From assembly GCA_948144175.1 (NCBI GenBank), contig CANXME010000418.1, positions 681,001 through 745,000 on the forward strand: a stretch of 64,000 bases of DNA. Reading direction: 5' to 3'. Below, piece by piece: positions 27,246 through 39,600 of the stretch (position 1 is its first letter; every line of letters begins with the position of its first letter). The stretch is from Closterium sp. NIES-65 (taxonomy: Eukaryota; Streptophyta; Zygnematophyceae; Desmidiales; Closteriaceae). Below the pieces are notes generated by a model. It saw only the letters and a list, made by a program, of their open reading frames with translations, did not search any database and was not told where the DNA came from. The position numbers and the translations under genes were made by a program.

Positions 27246-30200
27246 CGGTAGGCTGTTGCGCTGTTAGGCTGTTACGTTGTTATGATGTTACGCTGTTGCG
27301 CTGTTACTCTGTTTGTTTGTTAGGCTGTTACTGTGTTAGGTTGTTACGCTGTTAGACCGTTACGATGTTATGCTGTTACGTCGATTGTCTGTTATGCTGT
27401 TACGTCGATTGTCTGTTATGCTGTTACATCGATTGTCTGTTACGCTGTTAGGCTGTTACACTGTTAGGCTGTTACGCTGTTAGGCTGTTATGCTATTAGG
27501 GTGTTACGCAGTTACGCTGTTACGTTGTTGCGCTGCTACGCTGTTACGTTGTTAGGCTGTTGCGCTGTTAGGCTGTTAAGCTGTTGGGCTGTCACGCTGT
27601 TAGGCTGTTACGCTGTTAGGCAGTTAAGGTGTTAGGCTATTTTGGTGTTAGGCTGTTAAACTGTTAGGCTGTTACACTATTGGGCGGTTACGCAGTTAGG
27701 CTGTTACTCAGTTAGGCTGTTACGCTGTTAGGCTGTTATGCTGTTAGGTTGTTATGCTGTTAGGCTGTTACGCTGTTAGGCTGTTAAGCTGTTAGGCTGT
27801 TACGCTGTTAGGTTGTTAAGATATTAGGCTGTTACGCTGTTTGGCTGTTATGTTGTTTGGTTGTTATGCTGTTAGGCTGTTACACTGTTAGGCTGTTACG
27901 CTGTTAGGTTGTTACGCTGTTAGGCTGTTACGCTGTTACGATGTTACGCTGTTACGCTGTAAGGTTGTTCCGCTGTTAGGCTGTTACGCTGTTAGTCTGT
28001 TACGCTATTAGGCTGTTACGCTGTTAGGCTATTACGCTGTTAGGCTGTTACGTTCTTAGGCTGTTAGGCTGTTACGCTGTTAGGCTGTTACACTGTTAGG
28101 CTGTTACGCTGTTAGGCTGTTACGCTGTTAGGCTGTTACGCTGTTACGCTGTTACGTTGTTACGTTGTTAGGCTGTTACGCTGTTAAGCTGTAAGGCTGT
28201 TAAGCTGTTTGGCTGTTACGCAGTTAGGCTGTTACGCAGTTAGGCTGTTACGCTGTTAGGCTGTTATGCTGTTAGGTTGTTATGCTGTTAGGCTGTTACG
28301 CTGTTAGGTTGTTCCACTTTTAGGTTGTTGCGCTGCTAGTCTGTTACGCTGTTAGGCTGTTACGCTGTTAGGCTGTTACGCTGTTAGGCTGTTACGCTGT
28401 TAGGCTGTTACGCTGTTAGGTTGTTAAGCTATTAGGGTGCTACGCTGTTAGGCTGTTAGGTTGTTAGGCTGTTACGTTCTTAGGCTGTTAGGCTGTTACG
28501 CTGTTAGGCTGTTACGCTGTTAGGCTGTTACGCTGTTAGGCTGTTACGCTGTTAGGCTGTTACGCTGTTACGCTGTTACGTTGTTACGTTGTTAGGCTGT
28601 TACGCTGTTAGGCTGTTACGCGGTTAGGCTGTTACGCTGTTAGGCTGTTACGCTGTCAGGCTGTTAAGCTGTTAGGCTGTTCCGCTGTTACGCTGTTCCG
28701 CTGTTACGCTGTTACGCTGTTACTCTGTTAGGCTGTTACGCTTTAGGTTGTTACGCTGTTAGGCTATTACGTGTTAGGCTGTTATGCTGTTACGCTGTTA
28801 GGTTGTTACGCTGTTAGGTTGTTACGCTGTTAGGCTGTTACGCTGTTAGTCTGTTACGCTGTTAGGCTGTTACGCTGTTAGGTTGTTACGCTGTTAGGCT
28901 GTTACGCTGTTACGTTGTTACGCTGTCACGTTGTTACGTTGTTAGGCTGTTACACTGTTAGGCTGTTAGCTGTTAGGCTTTTACGTTGTTACGCTGTTAC
29001 GCTGTTACCCTTTTACGCTGTTACGCTGTTACCCTTTTACGCTGTTACGCTGTTAGGCTGCTACGCTGTTAGGGTGCTACGCTGTTAGGCTGCTAAGCTG
29101 TTAGGCTGTTACGCTGTTAGGCTGTTACGCTGTTAGGCTGTTACGCTGTTATGCTGTTACGCTGTTAAGCTGTTAGGCTGTTTAGCTGTTAGGATGTTAA
29201 GCTGTTACGTTATTAAGGTGTTACGCTTTTAAATTGTTACGCTGTTACGCTGCTACGCTGTTGCGCTGCTACGCTGTTGCGCTGCTACACTGTTGCGCTG
29301 TTACGCTGCTACGCTGTTACGCTGCTAAGCTGGTACGCTAGCTGTTACGCTGCTACGTTGTTAGCCTGCTACACTGTTAGCCTGCTACGCTGTTAGGCTG
29401 CTACGCTGTTAGGCTGTTAGGCTGTTACGCTGTTAGTTTGTTACGCTGTTACGCTGTTACGATGTTACGCTGTTAGGCTGTTACGCTGTTACGCTGTTAG
29501 GCCGTTACGCTGTTAGGCTGTTACGCTGTTAGGCTATTACGCTGTTACGCTGTTAGGCTGTTAGGCTGTTACGCTGTTATGCTGTTAGGCTGTTACGCTG
29601 TTAGGCTCTTACGTTGTTAGGCTGTTACGCTGTTAGGCTGTTACGCTGTTAGGCTATTACGGTGGTACGTTGTTACGCTGCTAGGCTGTTACGCGGCTAG
29701 GTTGTTACGCTGCTAAGCTGTTACGCTGTCAGGCTGTTACGTTGCTAGGCTGTTACGCTGCTATGCTATTACGCTGCTAGGTTGTTACGCTGCTAGGCTG
29801 TTACGCTGTTAGGCTGTTACGCTGTCAGGCTGTTACGCTGTCAGGCTGTTACGCTGTTAGGCTGTTACGCTGTTAGGTTGTTAAGCTATTAGGGTGCTAC
29901 GCTGTTAGGCTGTTAGGTTGTTAGGCTGTTACGTTCTTAGGCTGTTAGGCTGTTACGCTGTTAGGCTGTTACGCTGTTAGGCTGTTACGCTGTTAGGCTG
30001 TTACGCTGTTAGGCTGTTACGCTGTTACGCTGTTACGTTGTTACGTTGTTAGGCTGTTATGCTGTTAGGCTGTTACGCGGTTAGGCTGTTACGCTGTTAG
30101 GCTGTTACGCTGTTAGGCTGTTAAGCTGTTAGGCTGTTCCGCTGTTACGCTGTTCCGCTGTTACGCTGTTCCGCTGTTACGCTGTTACGCTGTTACTCTG

Positions 30201-31520
30201 TTAGGCTGTTACGCTTTAGGTTGTTACGCTGTTAGGCTATTACGTGTTAGGCTGTTACGCTGTTACGCTGTTAGGTTGTTACGCTGTTAGGTTGTTACGC
30301 TGTTAGTCTGTTACGCTGTTAGTCTGTTACGCTGTTAGGCTGTTACGCTATTAGGTTGTTATGCTGTTAGGCTGTTACGCTGTTACGTTGTTACGCTGTC
30401 ACGTTGTTACGTTGTTAGGCTGTTACGCTGTTAGGCTGTTACGCTGTTACCCTTTTACGCTGTTACGCTGTTACCCTTTTACGCTGTTACGCTGTTAGGC
30501 TGCTACGCTGTTAGGGTGCTACGCTGTTAGGCTGCTACGCTGTTAGGCTGCTAAGCTGTTAGGCTGTTACGCTGTTAGGCTGTTACGCTGTTAGGCTGTT
30601 ACGCTGTTATGCTGTTACGCTGTTAAGCTGTTAGGCTGTTTAGCTGTTAGGATGTTAAGCTGTTACGTTATTAAGGTGTTACGCTTTTAAATTGTTACGC
30701 TGTTACGCTGCTACGCTGTTGCCCTCCTACCCTGTTGCGCTGCTACACTGTTGCGCTGTTACGCTGCTACGCTGTTACGCTGCTAAGCTATTAGGCTGCT
30801 AATTTGTTACGGTGCTAAGCTGTTACGCTGCTAAGCTGGTACGCTAGCTGTTACGCTGCTACGTTGTTAGCCTGCTACGCTGTTAGCCTGCTACGCTGTT
30901 AGGCTGCTACGCTGTTAGGCTGTTACGCTGTTAGTTTGTTACGCTGTTACGCTGTTACGATGTTACGCTGTTACGATGTTACGCTGTTAGGCTGTTACGC
31001 TGTTACGCTGTTACGCTGTTAGGCTATTACGCTGTTACGCTGTTAGGCTATTACGCTGTTACGCTGTTAGGCTGTTAGGCTGTTACGCTGTTATGCTGTT
31101 AGGCTGTTACGCTGTTAGGCTGTTACGTTGTTAGGCTGTTACGCTGTTAGGCTGTTACGCTGTTAGGCTATTACGGTGGTACGTTGTTACGCTGCTAGGC
31201 TGTTACACGGCTAGGTTATTACGCTGCTAAGCTGTTAGGCTGTCAGGCTGTTACGTTGCTAGGCTGTTACGCTGCTATGCTATTACGCTGCTAGGTTGTT
31301 ACGCTGCTAGGCTGTTACGTTGTTAGGCTGTTACGTTGTTAGGCTGTTACGCTGTCAGGCTGTTAATCTGTTAGGCTGTTAGGCTGTTACGCTATTAGGC
31401 TGTTACACTGTTAAGCTGTTACGCTGTTAGGCTATTACACTGTTAGGCTGTTGCGCTGTTACGGTGTTAGGCTGTTACGCTGTTAGGCTGTTACACTGTT
31501 AGGCTCTTACGTTGTTAGGC
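27246..31520. repeat. 4.3-kb satellite of GCTGTTAC/GCTGTTAG octamers
   Basis: The basic unit is an octamer GCTGTTAG or GCTGTTAC, mostly alternating as a 16-bp dimer. There is higher-order structure: variant landmarks such as TTACCCTTTTACGCTG (near 29005 and 30446), AGGATGTTAAGCTGTTACGT (29191 and 30649) and GGGTGCTACGC recur at about 1.44-1.46-kb spacing. A segment of that size was therefore duplicated inside the array. Stop codons occur in every frame and no gene is present. Confidence 0.96.
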
Positions 31521-31937
31521 CTATGCCTCCTTCTCGGTTGGATCTCGGCCTCTGCGTGTATGCACTACCGCTGCAAGGAGCCATGAACCCAATAGCCGAG
31601 CTATGGCAGAGCTACTGACCTCATAGCCAAGCCATGAACCCATTTGTTCACGATTGTTGTGAGTATTGATGGTCCTTTTCTTTTTTCCTGATTGAGTTGC
31701 TCAAGGAGATATACTTGCTGCTTCACGAAGAACATGTTCACACCACACCCTTTGGTAAAACCAACTTTTTAACATCCACAGCATTGTGATTTCAACTGCT
31801 ACCTTGTCAACATCTACACTCTTATCTTTTGCTAGTGCAACACAGCGCATCAGTCCTTGACAAAACCCTCCCACTATCTCCACCCTCTCTGCACTATATC
31901 CTACACAGGCTCCACAATCACTAAATCCAAGCCAGCT
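31521..31937. other. Right flank of the satellite and 3' flank of the LanC-like gene
   Basis: 31520-31640 duplicates sequence from the left flank (26382-26442 and 26622-26676). The remainder is the downstream region of the minus-strand LanC-like gene. Confidence 0.6.
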
Positions 31938-34900
31938 CTACAGCTCGTACCCTGGAAACCTTGCTTCATTGGGTCGGCTCATGTCCAGAAACAGACAAGC
32001 AGGGCCACCCAGACCTTCCATGAGGGAGAACGGGTGATCCCCGCAGTGCAGGGTGCCTGCCTCCGCCAGCTGGCGCCAGTTGGCATGCAGGAAGCCAGCA
32101 AATGCGCGTGCTCTGTGCAGGTGACGTGTCATCAGCGCTGATGTGTCATTGTCTCCTGCTGTCTGAGCTCCGGGCGATGCTGAAGTGGCAGCCATAGAAG
32201 CTCCAGCGCCCTCGGCAGCAGCTGATCCCAAACCTGGGGCAGGGACGGTTGCCGAGCCTGCAGTTGTGGCTCGGTGGAGAGCCAGGAAAGTGTAGGCGTT
32301 GCCGCTGATGCCATGGCAGAGACCGACCCTGCGTAGCAAGCCTCGGTGCCAAACAACCTCTCCTGCCTCGATGGCTGCTTGCAGCAACTGGGGCTTGGAC
32401 GGAAACAGCTGGTGTAAGGAGGAGAGGGCATTAAGGGCAGAGGAAAGGATGAGCTCTGGAATTGAGCGGTTCATGGCCAAAAGAACGGACTGAGTGCCAA
32501 CAGATCGAGGTCTAATCACTTCAGACGCATGAGCTAAGGGGCCCACCATAGCAGCATGGGCGAGAGTGGGAGCCACACCAGGGGTTCCGTGGCACCAGTG
32601 CACCAACCGATCTGCCTCTTGCACCCCCCTCACCTCTCCCTCGCCCGTGCTTCCACCCCCACCCGCGATACCCCTAGCAGCAGCAGCAGCAGCACTGCTT
32701 TCTCGTTTGAGTGTGTTTCTGACTGCAGCAGCAGCCGCTCGGCTCTCCTCATCGCTCGCAGCATAGTTCCCGGAAGGCAGGCGAGTGGCCACTAGGTATT
32801 CCAGCGCTGCTGCTGCTGCTTCTGCTGCCTCCTCCAGTGTCCAGTCTCCCCTTTCCCTCGCACTGCCTCCTAGCACTGCTGCTTCCCTGACGCCTGCTGT
32901 TGCACCCCTCTCCTTCCCCACTTCCTCCAGTTCCGCCTCCTCCTCCAGTTCTTCTCTCCGTAGCAGCAGCAGCACGTGTACTATCCCTGCCACGCCGTGT
33001 GCTGCCCCCAGGTACCGAGTGCCGTACCACTCGTACATGAGAGGCGGGAGGGGACTTCCATCTGCAGAAGAAGTTTAAGTGGGGCATGTCAGCATGGATG
33101 CACGCAACGAGAATGAGTCTTTCTCATGCTGTGTTCTGCCCCCAGATACCGGGTGCCGTACCACTCATACATGAGGGGCGGGAGGGGGTGGCCATCTGCA
33201 TTCAGCATGGGGAACAGGGGGCAGGACAGCATGGTTACATGCAACGAGAATGAGTCTTCTCATGCCAGCTGCTACCCCCAGGTACCGCGTCCCATACCAC
33301 TCGTACATGAGGGGTGGGCGGGGACCATACCCCGCACGCCTGCACTCAGAAGTTCCACCATGCCTTTTTGTCTTCTTGCTTACCATGAGCATACATCGAC
33401 GCAAGGGACAGCCCCGCATCCACAATGGCTTTTGAAGCGAGGTGACTTTTGAGCTGACTCAAACGCCATCTCTACAGTTCTACCCTGAAATCCTGTCGAT
33501 GTGCTTACCATGAGCATACGTCGACGCAAGGGACAGCCCCGCTTCCACAATGGCAGCAGCAATGGGGCGGGCGAGAGACAAAGGAAGAAGATTCCTTCGC
33601 ATATCCACAGGAAGGTTCCTGCGCAGGAACAGGAAGGCCCAGAGCATGCCTGCTCTCCCGTACAGTAGCTCGTGGGGGATGGTGGCTGGTGCAGTGTCGG
33701 TGGGGGAGGAGGGGAGGAGGGAGAGCGAGGGGAGTGAGGAGGTGAGGAGGGAGAGGAAGGAGCGGAGGTAGGGATTGGATTCGAGCTCCTCGTGCTGCTG
33801 CTGCTGGTGTTGGTGCAAAGGTTGCTGCGGTTGCTGCTGCGAGTGGTGCATGAGATGATGATGCATGACAGCTCCCAATGCAAGAATGCCCGGTTGACCA
33901 CAGTAGAAGGTGTAATGCCTGATGGCATGGGGAGAAAAGGGAGGAGTGATTATGAGCGATGGGGGAGTGATGGTAGAGCAATGTAGGTACGTGAGCTGTT
34001 AGGAAGCACTGACAGCACATGCGAGTATTATAAAGCCAGGTGTGTTTTGAGTCGGCGCAAAACACAACTGACAGCATATAAACTGACAGCATATGCGAGT
34101 ACCATGAAGCCCGAAACTAGGACAGGCACAGACAAAAGCCAGCACAGCTACCCACGTTCGATGGCGTTCCGCCATGTCAGCAGCAGCCCGGATGATGTCC
34201 GCAGCAAGTGCCAGGTCAGAAACATCGCCTGTGGCCTGATATGCTCTGAAGCACACCCACGCTGTCCCCAGCAGGCCCACATAGAGGAACGGGTCCCGCA
34301 CCCTGCGAGCTGGCGCTCCGTTCGTCCATGTGGCTTGCACTATCTGTGCTTGCGAGGTGCAAGGGGGAGGAGGAGGATAGGAGGAAGAGGGTTGAAATAA
34401 CAGAGGCTCTGAAGCACACCCAGGCTGTTGCCAGCAGGCCCACATAGAGGAATGGGTCCCGCACCCTGGGCGCTGGACCTCCGTTCGTCCATGTGGCTTG
34501 CACTATCTGTGCTTGCAAGGCAAAGGAGGGGGGGGGGGGGGGGGGGGGGCGCGAGCAGACGAGTGAGAAGAATGAAGAAAGGGGCCGCGTACCCTGGGCG
34601 CTGGAGTTCCGTTCGTCCACGTGGCTTGCACTGTCTGTGTTAGCGAGGCACGGATGAGGGCAAGGATAGGAGGAAGAGGGATGAGATAACAGAGGTTCTG
34701 AAGCACACCCAGGCTGTTCCCTGCAGGCCCACATAGAGAAACGGGTCCCGGACCCTGGCAGCCACTATCTGTGTCAAACTAAAGGGCGAAACGAAACGGA
34801 AGGCAGATATGCTTTTGTGAGGTGAAGAAAGGGAGGAGAGGGGGGGGGGAGGGAGGGGGAGGGTAAGGGAGGGGGTAAAGGAGAGGAGGAGGCGGGTGAG

Positions 34901-35662
34901 AAGAACGAGGAGCTAAGTGTTGGAGTGGTTCTAGACTAAAACTAAGCACCCCACCTGATCTTTCAGCTCCAAACCCGCTCGCAGAAACTCCTCCTCAGAC
35001 GGAACAGCCAATGACGGCCCGACACCTGGCAGCGACGAACCCACCCTGCTCTCTTCTCCCCGCCCTTTCCCTGTTACAGTCACTCCTGTTTTCCCCGTTA
35101 CATTCACTCCGCCTTCCCCCGTTACAGTCACTCCGCCTGCAGGGACCCCTAACTCCCGAGCCCTTCGTTCCACTTGCGCTACAGCAGCCTGGGAGGGGTC
35201 ATAGTCGGCTAGCAGGTTGTGGAACCGGCGACCGTCAGCTATAGAAACCGGGAAGGCGGCCGCGCGTGCGCTTTCTGCTTGCTGCTGGGAGTTTTCCTGG
35301 TGGATCTGACGCCCGCTTTTTTCGCCTTGCCGGCCGCTGTGATGTTGCCGGCGATGCTGCTGGTGGCTCATGACTGTTACCAACGAGGATGTTTTCTCCG
35401 CTTGCAGCGATGGTTGTACGGGAGTTTGGAACGACGGGATATGCGCGGAGGAGAATGAGGACAAACGGGCGGCGAAGCGAGAAGCGGCGGCGGAGGCGGA
35501 AGAAGCGGAATAAGCGGACGCGGAAGCGGACGAAGGCGCGGAAGCGGTAGTACTACTAGGGAGAGCGGTGGGGACACTGCATCGGCGCGTGAGGGGCTGG
35601 GCGCGACGACATGGGCGTGCGAGAGATGAAAAGCTCCTTGCGGAAACCGCGACAGACAGCAT
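31938..35662 (-). CDS. LanC-like protein (LANCL/GCR2 family) with extended N-terminus
   Basis: Four minus-strand exons (34955-35662, 34156-34343, 33509-33918, 31938-33061) give about 809 residues. LanC landmarks are RVRDPFLYVGLLGTAWVCF, TFYCGQPGILALGAV, ELLYGRAGMLWAFLFLRRN, LMYEWYGTRYLGAAHGVAGI, HWCHGTPG (Cys about 592) and GLCHGISGN (Cys-His about 684-685). The last two supply the three zinc ligands of the fold. Eukaryotic LANCL proteins add glutathione to dehydroamino acids in damaged proteins; plant members are soluble and not lanthipeptide synthases. The first about 100 residues are Ser/Ala/Arg-rich and could be a plastid or mitochondrial transit peptide; an internal Met near MSHQQHRRQHH could give a shorter form. 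Gln/His and poly-Ala insertions lengthen the protein beyond the usual 400-450. Introns carry echoes of exons 2, 3 and 4. Confidence 0.92.
33139..33420 (-). repeat. Echoes of LanC-like exon 4 start and exon 3 end
   Basis: On the minus strand, 33139-33200 and 33275-33335 each repeat the codons for PPLMYEWYGTRYLG; the first retains a GCAG acceptor-like ATCTGCA stretch. 33384-33420 repeats the exon 3 end (AGCCCCGC...GAGCATAC...CTTAC on the plus strand) with its GTAAGC donor. All lie in intron 3. Confidence 0.87.
33443..33468. repeat. GTCGAC-family palindrome, decayed
   Basis: TGACTTTTGAGCTGACTCAA in LanC-like intron 3 matches the family with centre changes. A second divergent copy (GTGTTTTGAGTCGGCGC onward) lies at 34042-34065 in intron 2. 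Confidence 0.7.
34412..34772 (-). repeat. Three echoes of LanC-like exon 2 start with acceptor
   Basis: Minus-strand copies at about 34412-34500, 34583-34650 and 34688-34772 repeat the acceptor plus codons for IVQATWTNGAPARRVRDPF and, in two cases, LYVGLLGTAWVCFRA. They precede the authentic exon (34156-34343) in the direction of transcription. A 30-bp poly-G tract separates two of them near 34530. Confidence 0.9.
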
Positions 35663-36698
35663 TGACCGTTCTTCTCCCGCGCACCGAATGTCCGCGCTTT
35701 ACTGGCAGAGAACGTGGGAAGAGAGACGACGAGGGAGGTCAGATAGACTGGAGGTGACGGGAGCGCGTCAGCAGAAGGCCGAGGAAAAGCATATACAAAT
35801 GAAGTAGTTTCCGAATCTGATGCTTTCCTTCATGCGGTTTCGGCAAGGTGAGACACGTGGATAGGCAAAGACGACATGCAGCGACTCGAGGTAGGGGAAA
35901 AATTGCAGCGCGGAATTTGAAACATGCAGGGGGAGGGAGTGTGTGAGTGCACATGACATCTCTGGGCTTGGCGCAGGTTGGAACTTGGGTGTAGGGGGGA
36001 ATGGAGAACGGGGCGATTTTGATTGCGTGGCGAAGAACGGACGAACAGACGAAGCAGGTTACACAGTTGTTTGAGGCTTGGACGGTTCTTTTTAACGCGT
36101 ATGCCTCGTACGAACAAATCAACATAAGGTCATTCACGTACACCGCAGCTGATGTTGGGCTGGGGCGTGTTGGTCCACTGGTCATCCATCGCGGTTCAGT
36201 TTCAGCACCGCTTGAAACCGTAACGCACCAGTGAAAACCGTGGAACCTGGCTCGAAAAGAAACGAACCAGACACCCTCTCCCTCCCAAACTGTCAGAATC
36301 TCCTCTCTCTGACACACGCGATTCGAGTTTCCCTGCCACCAGCACCAGTCAACTTCGAAAGCCATTCTAAATACTTCTGAACCATATCACCCTGAAGATT
36401 TTTGGACTCGAGGCATTCATCACCTAGAAGTTATCTCAAACGCGTCGGTTTCACCGCCGTCTAAAAGTCCTTCCGCCTTGAACCCGTCGCCATCGACGCG
36501 TTGCCTCAAGCTACGCTACGACTCCAGCTTGGAATTCTCCTTACTACCTGGATTCTAGCGGAGGCTATTGGATGAGAATCGGTTTCGGCTATCCCTGTTA
36601 GCTACCACGGAGCAGTAATCTGTCGCTGGCGTTTTATTTATTGACTAAATTATCATTAGAGTCCCCGCAGTACATCACTAAGCGCTCGTCGAGAAACT
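35663..36698. other. Divergent intergenic region between the LanC-like and SSX2IP-like genes
   Basis: The two genes are transcribed away from each other from about 1 kb of shared upstream DNA. No coding sequence or named element is recognised; a shared bidirectional promoter is possible. Confidence 0.5.
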
Positions 36699-39600
36699 AT
36701 GGAGGATGAACATCCCCTGCAGCTGGCGGACGGATTCGCTAACACGCAAAACCTTGACCACTGTATCGCGTACCTGAACGAGTCATTGGTACTGCTCGGT
36801 CTTCCACCGACCCTCGCACTTCGATCCGATGAAGCGGTTAGTGACTCATCCAAGAATTTGTTTAATTAGTTCATGTCGTATCAGGTAATTACTAATTCAT
36901 TATGCTTTGCAGGTTACTAATCAGATTCCAGACCTCTGAGCTGCTTGGATTTCGCTCCACAGAATGCTTCAGTCTCTTAAACATACGTCCAGGACCGCTT
37001 TCCCGGCAACCAGCGCTTGCTTTGTGTCATTGCATGTCGCATGAATGTTCGCAGGCGTCCATGGCGACGGCGTGCGACTGCATCTACCAGCTAGTGCAGC
37101 AGCGACAGGCGGATGCGAAACAGCTCGACGACCTGGCGAAGCAGCGACACCGGCTCATGTGCGACCTGGCGACGGCGGAGAGTCGCTCGGATCGTCTAGA
37201 AGACGAGCTGGAAGTCGCAAGGCGAAAAATCCAGTCGCTTACAGCGCAGGTGGGGGTGTGGGCTGGGAGCAAGAGAGAGAGGAGAAGGAGGGGGATAGAT
37301 GGGTTGGAATGGACGAGATTGGGTGGGAATGGGTGCAGGAGAGTGGTAAACAAGCACAGCCGATATCATCATGCACAAGAGAATGAGGAGATAATCCAGT
37401 CGCGAGCCCTGCTTCCAGCATCAGAGGAAATTTCTGTGTGTATCGTGTTTCTCGTCTCATTGTAACTCGCATCGTCTCATCTTCTCCCATCTCACTCTCA
37501 TCTCGTCTTCCGGCGTGTTCTATGAATCGACTCGTCGCTCTCCAGGAGCAAAAGGCGGCGGCGGAGTTCAAGGCGTAGATCAAGAAGCTCAGCAAGCAGC
37601 TTTGCGATTAGTAATTACTAATTCAGCAAGAGCAGAGAGGGACGAGCTCAGCAAGCAGCTTTGCGGCGCCTCAAAAAGGGTCATCCCATTCGACTCTCGT
37701 TTCATCTCTTATTGCCTCTCTGCGTGTCCTGTGGATGGACCCACCAGGAGCAAAAAGCGGCGGCGGAGTTCAAGGCGCAGATCAAGAAGTTAAGAGCAGA
37801 GAGGGACGAGCTCAGCAAGCATGTCATCGCCCTGCAGGTGAGTCAGCAAGTCCTGCAGGTGACTCAGCAAGTCCTGCAGGTGAGTCAGCAAGCCCTGCAG
37901 GTGAGTCAGCAAGCAGTATCCTCGATACTGTTATATCCTCGAAACTCTTCTGTCCTCGATACTGTTGTATTTGACTCCATCCAGTCCACCATCTCACTCA
38001 CTGCTTCTTTTCGGCGCCTTTCCGAGGCGCCTTTCGGCGCCTTTCCGGCATCTTTTCTATACGTGTATTCACCACGCTCGTCCCACCATCCACCCACGCC
38101 TCTCCCACCCGCCCCCTGCAGCAAGTGAAGGCGCAGCAGGCGTTCGAGCTGCGCAAGGAGAAGCGCGAGTTTGTGAAGCTGCAGGAGAAGCTCGCGTCTT
38201 GCGTGGGGGGCAAGCGCACGCCCCCCAGGCAGCCGGGAGTGGATATTGTCAACCTCAATCCCCAGGTACAGTGCGGTGGACTGTGGTACGGAAGTGCGCG
38301 TTGCAGTGTTGTGCTGTGCTTCGCATAGGAGAGGCTAGGGTTGTGCGTGGGAGGCAAGCGCATGCCCGCCAGGCAGCTAGATGTGAGATCCTTCTTCCCT
38401 TCCACCCAGCCTTACCCAACCTTGTCCCTCCTATCCCAACAAATGCGTACCCCATCCTTGTTCCCCTGTACTCCCCTGTTCTCTGTGTGTTGCAGTCAGA
38501 GGGCAGGCAGAGGGCCACATGGGGCGGGAAGAAGTCAGATAGCAACTTTTACAAGCGCATGGTAAGCGTGAATCCCTTGAGCGTCGCTAGGTTCAATGCT
38601 ACGTTCTTAAGCGTCGCATCGTAGGTGTCACTCTGCTAAGTGCCTTCTTTGATCATAATCACTGTGTTAAGAGTCGAAGCTGCTTCGACTCTTCCCACAT
38701 TGCTCTCCTGTTCCCCCCCCTCCCCCACCCCCACTTAACCCCTCCATGCGACACCAGTCCAGACCTTGTTGCGACTTCTTTACAGGCTCTTTTCCTCTGT
38801 CCTCCCGTTCATTGGTACTCGCTCCTCTCTGTCCATGCATCATCTTTCCCCACTGTCCCACTGGTAACAGATGGAGGCGCATGAGAGGCAGCTGAGGGCA
38901 GTGGGGGAGGACAGCAAGCAGCTCATGGCAGTCATTCGCTCCATGCAGGTACACCCAAACAAATGGACAATATATGGAAGTTGTTTATTCGACCCATTGG
39001 TAATTTTTCTTTATGGCTATTATTTATTGTAATGTTATTACAAATCCAGTGCCTGCTTGCAAGGCTCGTGTCTCAAATTCACGTGCCCTTGTTCCTGCTA
39101 CCCCTCTCATTGCAAAATGTCGCTTTTTTGGATCTGTTTCTTCAGACGGACCTCCAATCACTCATTAGCGAGTACAGCAAGGGCCTGCCCTCGTCAGTAG
39201 GAGAAGGGCAGCAGAAGGAAAGGAGGCATGAGAAGAGTTTCGAGGAGGAGGGAAGCAGAAGGGACGCGAAAGAGGAGGATAGAGGGAGTGAGTGTGGTTC
39301 GGAGAGGGAGGAGGAAGTGGAAGAAGAGGAAGAGGAAAACATGGTGAGTCCTCTTGAGAACAGGAAAATGAACATTTCCGTCTGCTCAAGTTCCACGCCC
39401 CTTTGAAAAAAATCCCACGCTTTATGTTATTGCTGTCCTTTCTTCATTTCCTGCAGTTTCTTTCTTTTCCTCAAGCTTCTGTCCCCACTCTTTCCCCCAC
39501 CAGGACGTGTACGCCCTGCCACCCAACATGGCCTGTCCACACATCATGGATCTGCACCAACGCATTGTGACGGCCATGCGTGTATGTACCGCCCAGTGAA

